Source of the DNA: an uncultured Prevotellaceae bacterium
Lineage (GTDB): Bacteria > Bacteroidota > Bacteroidia > Bacteroidales > Bacteroidaceae
NCBI GenBank assembly: GCA_946539475.1
Contig: CAMNHM010000051.1
Location: 1-17,195, forward strand
Length of the DNA: 17,195 bases
Reading direction: 5' to 3'
Shown here: one piece after another, positions 1 through 9,200 of the stretch
Layout of the letters: each line of letters opens with the position of its first letter
Position numbering within the stretch: position 1 is the first letter of the stretch
Notes under the pieces: generated by a model
Told to the model about the DNA's origin: nothing
The model's database searches: none
What the model saw: the letters and a program-made list of their open reading frames with translations, nothing else
Made by a program: the position numbers and the translations under genes

Positions 1-2315
1 ATTCGATGGGCAACTCGATGGGCAACGTGCGCGACATGTTCAACCTCTACGAGAAATATACCTGCCTGACGGGAGAGTTTATCTGGGACTTCAAGGATCA
101 GGGGCTCCTCACCAAGAGTTCCAATGGCATTGAATACTGGGCCTATGGTGGAGACTTTGGCGATAACCCCAACGACGGAAACTTCTGCATTAACGGACTG
201 GTACGTCCCGACTGGAGCCTGACAGCCAAGTCGTACAACACGAAGAAGATCTACCAGCCTCTGGAATTTAAAGCCGTAAAGGGCAGCACCAGGCAATTTC
301 GCATCAAGAACAAGATGGCCTTCCTGCCCAGCTCTCACTTTGATGTAAGCTATGCCCTGATGGACGAAGAAGGCAACACACTTGCCAGTGGCAAGATTGA
401 CAAAGAGGTGGCAGCCAATGACAGTGCAGTCGTCAGCATCGACCTCTCACCTCTGGCATCGCTCGATGCATCGAAAGAGGCATTCATACAGTTCACTGCC
501 ACTCAGAAGGACAACACGCTTTGGGCAGAAGCCGGCTATGTCGTGGCTGAGGAGAAACTGCCCGTGCAAAAGGCTGTCAAGCCCATGTACGACCTGAACA
601 GGCTGGAAAACTGTGAGGAACTGAACGTGACCATTACCTCGACGACAGTAACAGTATCGAACAGCAGTTTCAAGGCTGTGTTCGGCAAGACCCAAGGCAC
701 GCTGACGAGCTATAGCCTGAACGGCACAACACTAATCAGCAAACCGCTGCTGCTCAGCGCATTCCGTCTACCCACCGACAACGACGGGCGCCAGAGCGGC
801 ACCTGGGACACCATGGGCCTGAGGAAACTGACAGCGAAAGGCGAAGGAGCTGAGGTGCAGACAGCAGATGACAAGAAGACGGTGAGGGTGAGCATGAACA
901 GCACCCACACAGGAAAGAACGGCACTTCGTTTGCTGTGACGCTCGACTTTATCGTCTGCGCCGACGGCATGCTGATGGTCAACTCCTTCATTCGTCCTTC
1001 CAACACCGGCGTGGTGATTCCCAAGCTAGGCTTCCGTCTGGAGATGCCTGCCACGATGGAGCAGCTGGCATGGTTCGGACGTGGTCCCTGGGACAGCTAT
1101 CGCGATCGTAAGGAGGCCTGTCTGCCCGCCCTCTATAAGAGTACTGTGAAGGACCAGCGCGAGGACTATATCCTGCCTCAGGAACATGGCACCAAGCAGG
1201 AGGTGCGCTGGATGTCGCTGACCAATGACGAGGGCATGGGCATGCTCTTCGTTGCACCTGACCAGATGGCTGCATCAGCCGTTCACTTCCGGGCAGAGGA
1301 CAACTACACCGACCGCAACAACCGCTCCAAGCACACCTACCAGTTCAAGACCTGCACGACGACAGTAGTGTCACTCGATGCTGCCACACGCGGACTGGGC
1401 AATGCCAGCTGCGGTCCTGACGTGAGAGATCCATACGAGCTGAAGGCCCAGAACACAGCCTTCCGTTTCTTCCTTATTCCACTTACTGCTGAGATGAAAG
1501 CCCCCGAAACTGCTCGTATAGACATGCCCGTTTGCCAGGCTGTCAACTGCGAACGGCAGAGCAACGGTCGTATCAAGATGTCGACTGCTACGAAGAACGC
1601 CACCATCTACTACAGCATCAATGGTGGCGAATACCAGAAATACTCCACCCTGCTGAACAACAACGATGCCTGCACCATCAGTGCCTATTGCGAAGCTGAG
1701 GGAATGATGGCCAGCCCTGTGATGACCTACGACTTCCCGCTCTTCATCAGCAAGACGGGATGGAAGCTGGTGAGCGCCGACAGCCAGCATGGCGGCAACG
1801 AGGCCCGCCTGGCCTTCGACGGCAAGAACGACACCTTCTGGCACACCGAATGGGGAGCCAACGAGCCAAAGTGCCCGCATACCATCATCATTGACATGGT
1901 AAACGTTTATAACGTGACGGGCATCACCTATCTCTCCCGACAAGATGGCAACCAGAACGGCATGGTGAAGGCCTACGAGGTCTATCTGAGCCAGAACGGC
2001 ACGATATGGGGCACGGCAGTGGCCACCGGTGAGTTCAAGAATACCACGTCACAGCAGGTGGCTACACTAACGAGCCCCGTCATCGCCCGCTACCTGAAAT
2101 TTGTGGCGAAGTCGGAAATCAACGGCAACGCATGGACATCGGCTGCAGAAATTGGAATTCTGGCTGATAGAGACTTTACATCAGTCCTGCCAGTCACTGG
2201 CAATCGCGATGTGTCGGCAGCAGTCTATAACCTGCAGGGACACCGAATGACGAGCAATGAGGACACATGGCCCAAAGGCATTTACCTGACTAACGGACGA
2301 AAAATAATAAGATAA
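1..2315 (+). CDS. GH2 beta-galactosidase, C-terminal part, with F5/8C domain and T9SS-like tail (5' truncated)
   Basis: Hydrolyses terminal beta-galactosides (family knowledge); probably exported. The window opens in the catalytic barrel: the first full codons read SMGNSMGN, the segment that in LacZ directly follows the nucleophile Glu (EYAHAMGN), so the nucleophile lies about four codons upstream of the window. Counting from the Met at position 6, visible parts are the barrel end (GEFIWDFKDQG, YGGDFGDNPND, residues 23-64), a LacZ domain-4-like sandwich (about 85-185), the beta-galactosidase small-chain-like domain (about 205-495; LPTDND, WFGRGPWDSYRDR, PQEHGTKQEVRW), a chitobiase C-terminal-like module (about 515-577), an F5/8C (CBM32-like) domain (about 585-720; AFDGKNDTFWHTEW) and a tail (738-769) with VYNLQGHR and KGIYLTNGRKIIR. 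Four nucleotides separate it from the next gene. Family is certain; substrate and linkage are not. Confidence 0.93.
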   Translation, partial: SMGNSMGNVRDMFNLYEKYTCLTGEFIWDFKDQGLLTKSSNGIEYWAYGGDFGDNPNDGNFCINGLVRPDWSLTAKSYNTKKIYQPLEFKAVKGSTRQFRIKNKMAFLPSSHFDVSYALMDEEGNTLASGKIDKEVAANDSAVVSIDLSPLASLDASKEAFIQFTATQKDNTLWAEAGYVVAEEKLPVQKAVKPMYDLNRLENCEELNVTITSTTVTVSNSSFKAVFGKTQGTLTSYSLNGTTLISKPLLLSAFRLPTDNDGRQSGTWDTMGLRKLTAKGEGAEVQTADDKKTVRVSMNSTHTGKNGTSFAVTLDFIVCADGMLMVNSFIRPSNTGVVIPKLGFRLEMPATMEQLAWFGRGPWDSYRDRKEACLPALYKSTVKDQREDYILPQEHGTKQEVRWMSLTNDEGMGMLFVAPDQMAASAVHFRAEDNYTDRNNRSKHTYQFKTCTTTVVSLDAATRGLGNASCGPDVRDPYELKAQNTAFRFFLIPLTAEMKAPETARIDMPVCQAVNCERQSNGRIKMSTATKNATIYYSINGGEYQKYSTLLNNNDACTISAYCEAEGMMASPVMTYDFPLFISKTGWKLVSADSQHGGNEARLAFDGKNDTFWHTEWGANEPKCPHTIIIDMVNVYNVTGITYLSRQDGNQNGMVKAYEVYLSQNGTIWGTAVATGEFKNTTSQQVATLTSPVIARYLKFVAKSEINGNAWTSAAEIGILADRDFTSVLPVTGNRDVSAAVYNLQGHRMTSNEDTWPKGIYLTNGRKIIR

Positions 2316-2319
2316 TATT

Positions 2320-3408
2320 ATGAAGGATATCTCATCAAACTCTCAGCGCCTGCTCTCGCTCGATGTTCTGCGTGGTTTGACGGTGGCAGGAATGATTCTG
2401 GTGAACAACGGCTATGGAGAATCGTTCGAGATGCTCCGGCATGCCCAGTGGAACGGCATGACGCCCTGCGACCTCGTATTCCCCTTCTTCCTGTTCATCA
2501 TGGGAATATCGTGCTACCTGTCGTTGTCGAAGTCGCAATTCACGGCTACCAGGCCTGTGCTCTTCAAGATCGTGAAGCGCACCATACTGCTCTTCGCCAT
2601 CGGACTTTTTATCAACTGGTTCGACCATGCCATCTGGGGCGACGTACTCTGCTTCGGACATCTGCGGCTGTGGGCTGTGCTGCAGCGCATCGCCCTGTGC
2701 TACTTCTTCGCATCGATGTTCGCTCTCTATGCCAACCATCGTTACACGATTCCGACCATCATCGGACTGCTGGCCGTCTACACACTCATCCTGCTGCTGG
2801 GTAACGGATATGCCGAGGATGCGTCAGTCAATGTCCTGGCACAGGTCGACCTCAACCTCTTCGGCTACGATCACCTCTATCACAAGAGTCCTGTCGACCC
2901 AGAGGGATTGTTGGGCACCATCAGCGGCGTGGCCCATGTGCTCCTGGGATTCTATTGCGGACGGCTCATCAAGCAGAAAAAGAACGTTGAGCAGAAGGCA
3001 CTAGCCGTTTTCGTACTTGGCACCGTCTGCGTCGTTGCCGGCTATCTGCTCAGCTACGGACTGCCCTTGAACAAGCGCATCTGGAGTCCCAGCTATGTAT
3101 TCATGACCTGTGGACTTGCTGCCCTGTTGCAAGCACTCTTCATCTACACGATTGACATCTGCAAGAAGAAAGGCTGGACGAAGTTCTTCCATGTCTTTGG
3201 CGTCAATGCCCTGGCCCTTTATGTTGCCAGCGAGCTGCTCGCCATCCTCTTCGGCCGCTTTGGCATCAGCCCCGCCATCTATGATGCCCTCCACGCAGTC
3301 ATACCTGGCCTGAAGTGGGCGTCGCTGGCCTATGCCTTGGTGTTTGTGGGCATCAATTTCCTGATAGGCTATTTCCTTTGGAAGCGAAAGATATTCATCA
3401 AACTATAA
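2320..3408 (+). CDS. HGSNAT/NagX-type (DUF5009) membrane acyltransferase
   Basis: A 362-aa multi-pass inner-membrane protein of the family that includes human heparan-alpha-glucosaminide N-acetyltransferase and bacterial NagX. These move acetyl groups from cytoplasmic acetyl-CoA to a sugar across the membrane (family knowledge). Diagnostic blocks are RLLSLDVLRGLTVAGMILVN (residues 10-29) and the region from His41 to about residue 63 (HAQWNGMTPCDLVFPFF, then LFIMG); His41 aligns with the HGSNAT active-site histidine. Roughly ten hydrophobic segments follow, ending in the basic tail WKRKIFIKL. The length is normal for bacterial members. It starts 4 nt after the GH2 gene and ends 6 nt before the lipoprotein gene, so it is surely co-transcribed. 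Its place beside galactosidases suggests acetylation of a released amino sugar or other glycan piece, but the acceptor is inference. Confidence 0.88.
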   Translation: MKDISSNSQRLLSLDVLRGLTVAGMILVNNGYGESFEMLRHAQWNGMTPCDLVFPFFLFIMGISCYLSLSKSQFTATRPVLFKIVKRTILLFAIGLFINWFDHAIWGDVLCFGHLRLWAVLQRIALCYFFASMFALYANHRYTIPTIIGLLAVYTLILLLGNGYAEDASVNVLAQVDLNLFGYDHLYHKSPVDPEGLLGTISGVAHVLLGFYCGRLIKQKKNVEQKALAVFVLGTVCVVAGYLLSYGLPLNKRIWSPSYVFMTCGLAALLQALFIYTIDICKKKGWTKFFHVFGVNALALYVASELLAILFGRFGISPAIYDALHAVIPGLKWASLAYALVFVGINFLIGYFLWKRKIFIKL

Positions 3409-3414
3409 ACCATT

Positions 3415-4074
3415 ATGAAGAAAACATCATTCCTATTCATGCTTGTCGCTGCCGCCATATTTGCTTTTGACAGCTGTAAGAACGACAAACACAGTCAGCA
3501 AGACGACTTCGACGACGAGGACAATATCGAGATGGCTGACGAAGACGAGGAAGACGAGGACGCAGACGACGCGCAGCCCAAGCGGAGCGACTACAAGTTC
3601 CGGACAGAGGTCGTCATGAGCGAACCTGATGAGGAAGGCGACGAGGTGGTGGAGAACATCATCATCCACATGAAGCCGCGACACGGAAAGGAGACCATCG
3701 TCGACATCGAAGCCGCGATGCCCCTCGACACCATCAACTGGCATGGCTTCGGAGTAATCCATGAGGACGACATCAACTTCGACGGCTATCCCGACCTGAT
3801 GGTCTGCGGGGGGCCGAGCAACGTCTACGGGAATTACACCTACGATGCCTGGCTATGGAATCAGCAGACGCGCTCCTTCGACCATGTCGACGGCTTCTAC
3901 GAGATCTTCGACCCCGTCATCGATGCCGACAGGAAAGAGATCACCGGCGGCTTCCACATGAACAACGAGTACGAGTATCAGGAAGTGTGGAAGTGGAAGG
4001 GCAACAAAATCGTCATGATCGAGAGCAAGACCATCGACTACACCAAAATGGATGACGAAGAAGAGGACGAATAA
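3415..4074 (+). CDS. acidic lipoprotein with an Asp-rich FG-GAP/XAC2610-like motif
   Basis: A 219-aa predicted lipoprotein. The N-terminus MKKTSFLFMLVAAAIFAFDS is followed by Cys21, a loose Bacteroidetes-type lipobox (FDSC). Residues about 29-53 are a low-complexity stretch of Asp and Glu, and the C-terminus is again acidic (DDEEEDE). The middle holds DINFDGYPDLMV (about 119-130), the calcium-site-like pattern seen in VCBS/FG-GAP and XAC2610-type proteins, followed by a Trp/Tyr-rich region (YDAWLWNQ, VWKWKGNKIV). Such proteins are usually periplasmic or surface exposed. It sits between the acyltransferase (6 nt) and the dehydrogenase (22 nt), within the operon. No enzymatic function can be assigned; a glycan- or metal-binding accessory role is only a guess. 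Confidence 0.8.
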   Translation: MKKTSFLFMLVAAAIFAFDSCKNDKHSQQDDFDDEDNIEMADEDEEDEDADDAQPKRSDYKFRTEVVMSEPDEEGDEVVENIIIHMKPRHGKETIVDIEAAMPLDTINWHGFGVIHEDDINFDGYPDLMVCGGPSNVYGNYTYDAWLWNQQTRSFDHVDGFYEIFDPVIDADRKEITGGFHMNNEYEYQEVWKWKGNKIVMIESKTIDYTKMDDEEEDE

Positions 4075-4096
4075 CACCAACCAATTATATCAGCTT

Positions 4097-4861
4097 ATGA
4101 CCAACAGACCAACCGCACTCATCACGGGTGCCACCAGCGGCATCGGACTGGGCTGTGCCCGTCGCTTTGCCCGTGGAGGCTATGACCTCATCCTCACTGG
4201 CCGCCGCCAGGACGTGCTCGACGATATTGCCAACGAACTGCGACAGGCAGGCACCGACGTCACTACACATTGCTTCGACGTACGCGACCGCGAAGCCTGC
4301 CAGAAGGCCGTCGACAGCCTCGCCGACCGTGCCATCGACGTGCTCATCAACAATGCCGGCCTGGCCCTCGGCCTGGAGCCCGAGTATGAAGGCGACCCCG
4401 ACGACTGGGACACGATGATCGACACCAACATCAAGGGCCTGCTATGGATGACCCGCCTCGTCGTGCCGCGGATGGTGGAGCGCGGCAGCGGACACATTAT
4501 TAATATAGGCTCCGTGGCTGGCGATGCTGCCTATGCCGGAGGCAATGTCTACTGCGCCACGAAGGCTGCTGTGAAAGCCATCACGGATGGTCTGCGCATC
4601 GACCTGGCTCACACGCCGCTGCGCGTCACCAACGTCAAGCCCGGCCTCGTCGAGACACACTTCAGCAACACCCGCTTCCACGGCGACGACCAGCGCGCCG
4701 ACGCCGTCTACCGCGGCATACAACCGCTGACGGGCGACGACATCGCCGACGTAGCCTTCTATGCCGCCAATGCCCCGAAGCACGTACAGATTGCCGAGGT
4801 GCTCGTGCTGGCCACCCACCAGGCCAGCGGCAGCGTCATCCATCGTGAGAAGGAGCTATAG
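4097..4861 (+). CDS. ydfG: YdfG-like NADP-dependent short-chain dehydrogenase
   Basis: A classical SDR of 254 aa, cytoplasmic, using NADP(H). The start at 4097 is chosen because the first strand and nucleotide motif follow at once (ALITGATSGIG, residues 7-17); an upstream in-frame ATG at 4052 would add 15 non-homologous residues and overlap the previous gene. Catalytic residues are Asn111, Ser139 (NIGS), Tyr152 and Lys156 (YCATK); NNAG is at 85-88. TGRR at 34-37 fits NADP preference. The blocks MIDTNIKGL, YAGGNVY, VERGSGHIINIGS and FSNTRFHGDD resemble E. coli YdfG, which oxidises L-allo-threonine, serine and 3-hydroxy acids and also detoxifies malonic semialdehyde. In this operon it could instead act on a sugar-derived alcohol or aldehyde. 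Family is firm; substrate is not. Confidence 0.92.
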   Translation: MTNRPTALITGATSGIGLGCARRFARGGYDLILTGRRQDVLDDIANELRQAGTDVTTHCFDVRDREACQKAVDSLADRAIDVLINNAGLALGLEPEYEGDPDDWDTMIDTNIKGLLWMTRLVVPRMVERGSGHIINIGSVAGDAAYAGGNVYCATKAAVKAITDGLRIDLAHTPLRVTNVKPGLVETHFSNTRFHGDDQRADAVYRGIQPLTGDDIADVAFYAANAPKHVQIAEVLVLATHQASGSVIHREKEL

Positions 4862-4907
4862 GCTCAGTTCCGCATCGATCTGTATAGCGATAAAAAACAG
4901 CATCAAC

Positions 4908-6233
4908 ATGAACAACTACAGCAAGGGATTTCTCTATTTCATCTGTGCCGTCTCGGCCATGGGTGGACTGCTCTTCGGCTACGACTGGGTAGTGATAGGC
5001 GGTGCCAAGCCATTCTATGAGCTGTATTTCGGTATTGCCGACTCACCGCTGATGCAGGGCGTGGCCATGACGACGGCCCTCATCGGCTGCCTGGCAGGAG
5101 CAATGGTGGCTGGTGCCGCTGCCGACAAATACGGTCGCAAGCCGCTGCTGATAGCTTCGGCCGTGCTCTTCACGGTCTCGGCTGTTGCCACGGGACTGTT
5201 CAACGACTTCACGCTGTTCAACGTTGCCCGGTTTATCGGTGGTGTGGGCATCGGCGTAGCCTCAGCCTTGTCGCCGATGTACATTGCAGAGGTCAGCCCT
5301 GCAAAGATTCGCGGACGGATGGTGAGTCTGAACCAGATGACCATCGTCCTGGGTATCCTCTCTGCCCAGATTGTGAACATGCTGCTGGCAAGGGAGACTG
5401 CGGTTGCCGAGAACCAAGCCTGGAACGTGGAATGGGGCTGGCGCTGGATGTTCTGGGCCGAGGCACTGCCAGCAGGACTGTTCCTCGTGATGAGCTTCCT
5501 GATTCCCGAGAGCCCGGTGTTCCTAAGGCTGAAGAGCGCCCAGGCGGGTACAGCGAAGAACGGAAGGGCTGAAATAGCGAAGAGCGAGCGGGCCGGACTC
5601 CGCGAGCTGTTCCAGACGAAGTACGCCCGCGTGCTGTTGCTAGGACTGGTCATTGCCGTCTTCCAGCAGTGGTGCGGCACGAACGTCATCTTCAACTATG
5701 CACAGGAGATTTTCGTCGGGGCAGGATTCGATGTCGACGGGATGTTCATCAACATCGTGATCACCGGCATCGCCAATGTCGTCTTTACGTTTGTGGCCCT
5801 CTATACCATCGAGAAGTGGGGGCGCAGGACGCTCATGCTGCTGGGAGCCGGCGGGTTAGGACTGATATACCTGACGCTTGGCACCTGTTACCTGATGGGT
5901 ATGACGGGATTCGTGATGGTAGCCCTCGTGGTGGCAGCGATCTCTGTCTATGCCATGACCCTGGGGCCCGTCACGTGGACACTGCTGGCAGAGATATTCC
6001 CCCACCGCATCAGGGGCATCGCCATGGCTACGTGCACCTTTGCCCTGTGGGTAGGCTGCTGCACGCTGACATTCTCCTTCCCCACGATGAATGCCGCGCT
6101 AGGCTCGAGCGGCACGTTCTGGATCTACAGCGCCATCTGCTGCTGTGCCTTCGTGTTCCTCTTCCGTCGCTGTCCTGAGACCAAGGGCAAGAGTCTCGAA
6201 GAGTTGGAAAAAGAATTAGTGAATCGGGAGTAG
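4908..6233 (+). CDS. sugar porter family MFS transporter (XylE-like)
   Basis: A 441-aa, 12-helix inner-membrane monosaccharide transporter, probably a proton symporter, of the sugar porter family (TC 2.A.1.1). The start at 4908 (MNNYSKGF) puts TM1 at residues 8-30; the longer upstream reading has no homology and overlaps the dehydrogenase gene. Signature motifs are all present: GGLLFGYD (19-26), DKYGRKP (73-79), PMYIAEVSPAKIRGR (123-137), PESPVFL (200-206), QQWCGTNVIFNY (253-264, the sugar-binding helix-7 motif), EKWGRR (302-307), GPVTWTLLAEIFPHRIRG (353-370) and PETKGKSLEEL (423-433). The loop between helices 6 and 7 (about 208-232) has a small internal repeat, AKNGRAE then AKSERAG. Gaps of 46 nt before and 44 nt after suggest co-transcription. 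It probably imports the hexose or pentose released by the neighbouring glycosidases; which sugar cannot be told. Confidence 0.93.
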   Translation: MNNYSKGFLYFICAVSAMGGLLFGYDWVVIGGAKPFYELYFGIADSPLMQGVAMTTALIGCLAGAMVAGAAADKYGRKPLLIASAVLFTVSAVATGLFNDFTLFNVARFIGGVGIGVASALSPMYIAEVSPAKIRGRMVSLNQMTIVLGILSAQIVNMLLARETAVAENQAWNVEWGWRWMFWAEALPAGLFLVMSFLIPESPVFLRLKSAQAGTAKNGRAEIAKSERAGLRELFQTKYARVLLLGLVIAVFQQWCGTNVIFNYAQEIFVGAGFDVDGMFINIVITGIANVVFTFVALYTIEKWGRRTLMLLGAGGLGLIYLTLGTCYLMGMTGFVMVALVVAAISVYAMTLGPVTWTLLAEIFPHRIRGIAMATCTFALWVGCCTLTFSFPTMNAALGSSGTFWIYSAICCCAFVFLFRRCPETKGKSLEELEKELVNRE

Positions 6234-6277
6234 CCTGAACAATCAAAAAAGAAGCGTAAATCAATAATCGAATCATC

Positions 6278-9200
6278 ATGTCAGTAAAAGCTTGGAGAGA
6301 ACTAGTGACGATTCCCACCTATGAGTGCGGAAAGCCCGAGAAGAACCCAATGTTCCTCGAGAAGCGTGTCTATCAGGGTTCCAGCGGCGTGGTCTATCCC
6401 TACCCCGTCATTGAGAAGATCAGCGACGAGAAGAAAGACATGGACTACCTGGCCGTCTGGCTGGAGAACGAATACATCAAGGTGATGGTGCTGCCAGAGC
6501 TGGGAGGGCGTGTGCAGATGGCCTACGACAAGATCCGACGGCGTCACTTCATCTATTATAACCATGTCATCAAGCCCGCCCTCGTCGGCCTGGCAGGCCC
6601 CTGGATCAGCGGCGGCATCGAGTTCAACTGGCCGCAGCATCATCGTCCCTCAACCTTTATGCCCGTCGATTCCACTATCGTAGAGAATAAAGACGGGAGC
6701 GTGACGGTATGGGTCAACGAAATGGAGCGCATGTTCCACCAGAAGGGAGCTGCCGGTTTCACCCTGCGTCCCGGCTGTGCCTATCTGGAGATACAGGGGC
6801 GCGTCAGCAACCGCACGCCGCTGCCGCAGACATTCCTCTGGTGGGCCAATCCTGCCGTAGAGGTGAACGACGAGTACCAAAGTGTGTTCCCGCCCGACAT
6901 CAACGCAGTGTTCGATCATGGCAAGCGGGCCGTGTCGTCGTTCCCCATCGCTACTGGCACCTATTACAAGATGGACTATTCGGCCGGCGTGGATATCTCG
7001 AACTATAAGAACATCTACGTGCCGACGAGCTATATGGGCGTGAATTCGCACTACGACTTCGAAGGCGGCTACGAGAACGACACCAGGGCCGGAATGCTGC
7101 ACGTGGCCAGCCACCACTTCTCGCCAGGAAAGAAACAGTGGACATGGGGCAACGGTGACTTTGGACGGGCCTGGGACCGTAACCTGACTGACAAGGCCCC
7201 CCTGATGCCCCCCGAGGGCGGCTGGAAAGGCCAGGTGTCCGACTATAACCTCTCCCCCTCGGGGGAGCAGGAGGGGGGCCTCTCCCCATCGAGTGAGCAG
7301 GAAGGGGGCCTCTTCCGCCCCTATATTGAGCTGATGGCGGGTGTATATACCGAGAACCAGCCCGACTTCACTTGGCTGATGCCTTACGAGGAGAAGCAGT
7401 TCGTACAATACTTCATGCCGTATCGGGAGATAGGCATCGTCAAGCAGGCCTCGAAAGACTTCGTGATCAACATCGAGCCACAGGGCAATGGCTGCGCGGA
7501 TGCCGCCAGTCGGGGGGTATGCCTCAAGGTGCTGGCAACGTCGAAGAAGCAGGTGGTAATCGTGCTTGGCAACAAGAAGGGCGAGAGCTATCTCGAACAG
7601 CAGGTGACCCTCACGCCGGAGGAGGTCTTCGTGCAGACAGTCGACACGAAGGGAGCGGAGATGGAACAGCTGCTGTTTGCCATCTACGACCAACGTGCCG
7701 ACAGCCATCACTCCGTCAAAGGTACACCGCTGCTAACATGGGAGGCAGAGCCCGACGAGATACGCCCCATCCCCGACGCTGCCGAAGCGGCCCTTTCGCC
7801 CGTCGACACGAAGACCAACGACCAGCTCTACCTGACGGGACTCCATCTGGAGCAATACCGCCATGCCACCTGGTCGGCACTCGACTACTACGAAGAGGCT
7901 CTGCGCCGCGATCCCAACGATGTGCGCTGCCTCAACCAGACGGGGCTCTGGTATCTGCGTCGCGGGCGTTTCAGCAAGGCAGAATCTTATTTAAGGCGGG
8001 CCGTCAAGATATGGCAGAAGCGCAATCCCAATCCCTACGACGGTGAGGCCATCTTCAACCTGGCACTCTGCCTGAAGCTTCAAGGCTGTTGCGATGCAGC
8101 AATCTGCGGCCTACGATTCAACACCGCCCCCATCGAAGACCGAAAAACAGCAAATCGAACATTCACCGAGTCGTACGATCTCTTCTGGAAGTCCACCTGG
8201 AACAAGGCATGGGCCGACGCCGGCTACTACGAGGCGGCCTGCATCAGCACCGCTCAGGGACGCTATGAGGATGCCCTCGACGAGCTGAACCACTGCCTCG
8301 TCTTCAACCATTGCAACCATCAGGCACGTGCCCTGAAAGCGGCCGTGCTGCGACTCCTGCAGGAGGGCAGGCAGCAGGGAGGCATGCAGATGGGCACCTC
8401 GCAGAACCTCAACGAGCGGCTCGCACTCATCAAGGAGTCGCTCCAGCTCGACCGCTTCAACTATGGCATCCTCTACGAGCAGTATCTGCTGACACACGAC
8501 GACGACGTGCTCAGCGAGATCGTGACGATGATGCACGGCAACGTGTACAACTACCACGAGCTGGCCCTCGACTACGCGCGGGCCGGACTGTGGCAAGAGG
8601 CAGCACAGATTCTGTCCATCCCCGCTGTATCCCAGCAACTGAGACAGCAATCCCCGCTGACGAGCTATTATCTCGGCTGGTTCCAATGCTGTCAAGGCCA
8701 TTCCGACAAGGCCGTCGCCTATTTCCAGCAGGCTGAAAGCGCCAGTGCCGACTACTGCTTCCCCAATCGTCTGGAAGACGTGGTCGTCCTCGAGACTGCC
8801 AAGAAGATGAACCCACAGGGAGCCCGAGCCGCCTACTATCTTGGCTGCCTCTACTACGCTGCCCGTCAGTACGATATCGCCATCGAGAACTGGGAATGCT
8901 CAGCCCGTCTCGACCCCCAATTCCCCACCGTATGGCGCAACCTCGCACTGGGACGCTTCAACAAACAAGGGCGCCGGCAGGAAGCACTGGAGTATATGGA
9001 GCGGGCCTTCCATCTCAACGAGGACGACGAGCGCGTACTGATGGAGCTGGACCAGCTCTACAAACGCATGCACCGCCCACACGACGAGCGGCTGGCCTTC
9101 CTCGAGCAGTACCCGCAGCTCATACGGCGCCGCGACGACCTTCTGCTCGAGGAGATCACCCTGCTCAATCAGCTGGGACGCTATGAGGAGGCCATGCAGA

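Noticed and set aside
4052..4096. Upstream in-frame ATG for the short-chain dehydrogenase
   Set aside because: It would add 15 residues unlike the family and overlap the lipoprotein stop; the 4097 start gives the normal N-terminus.
4761..4907. Longer N-terminus for the sugar porter
   Set aside because: The extra 49 residues are encoded within the dehydrogenase gene and are Arg/Pro/Ser-rich, not transporter-like.
7497..7530. Further copy of the GC-rich repeat near the G-run at 7513
   Set aside because: Only a short G-run is shared; the GAGCAGGA and CTCCCC parts are missing.
6650..7711. 353-codon minus-strand frame within the DUF5107 gene
   Set aside because: Low-information His/Val/Leu-rich translation opposite a recognisable family; no promoter or domain support.
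8094..8288. Alternative plus-frame peptide (MQQSAAYDSTPPPS...) suggesting a frameshift in the TPR gene
   Set aside because: The main frame continues with good TPR homology on both sides, so an in-frame insertion explains the region without a frameshift.
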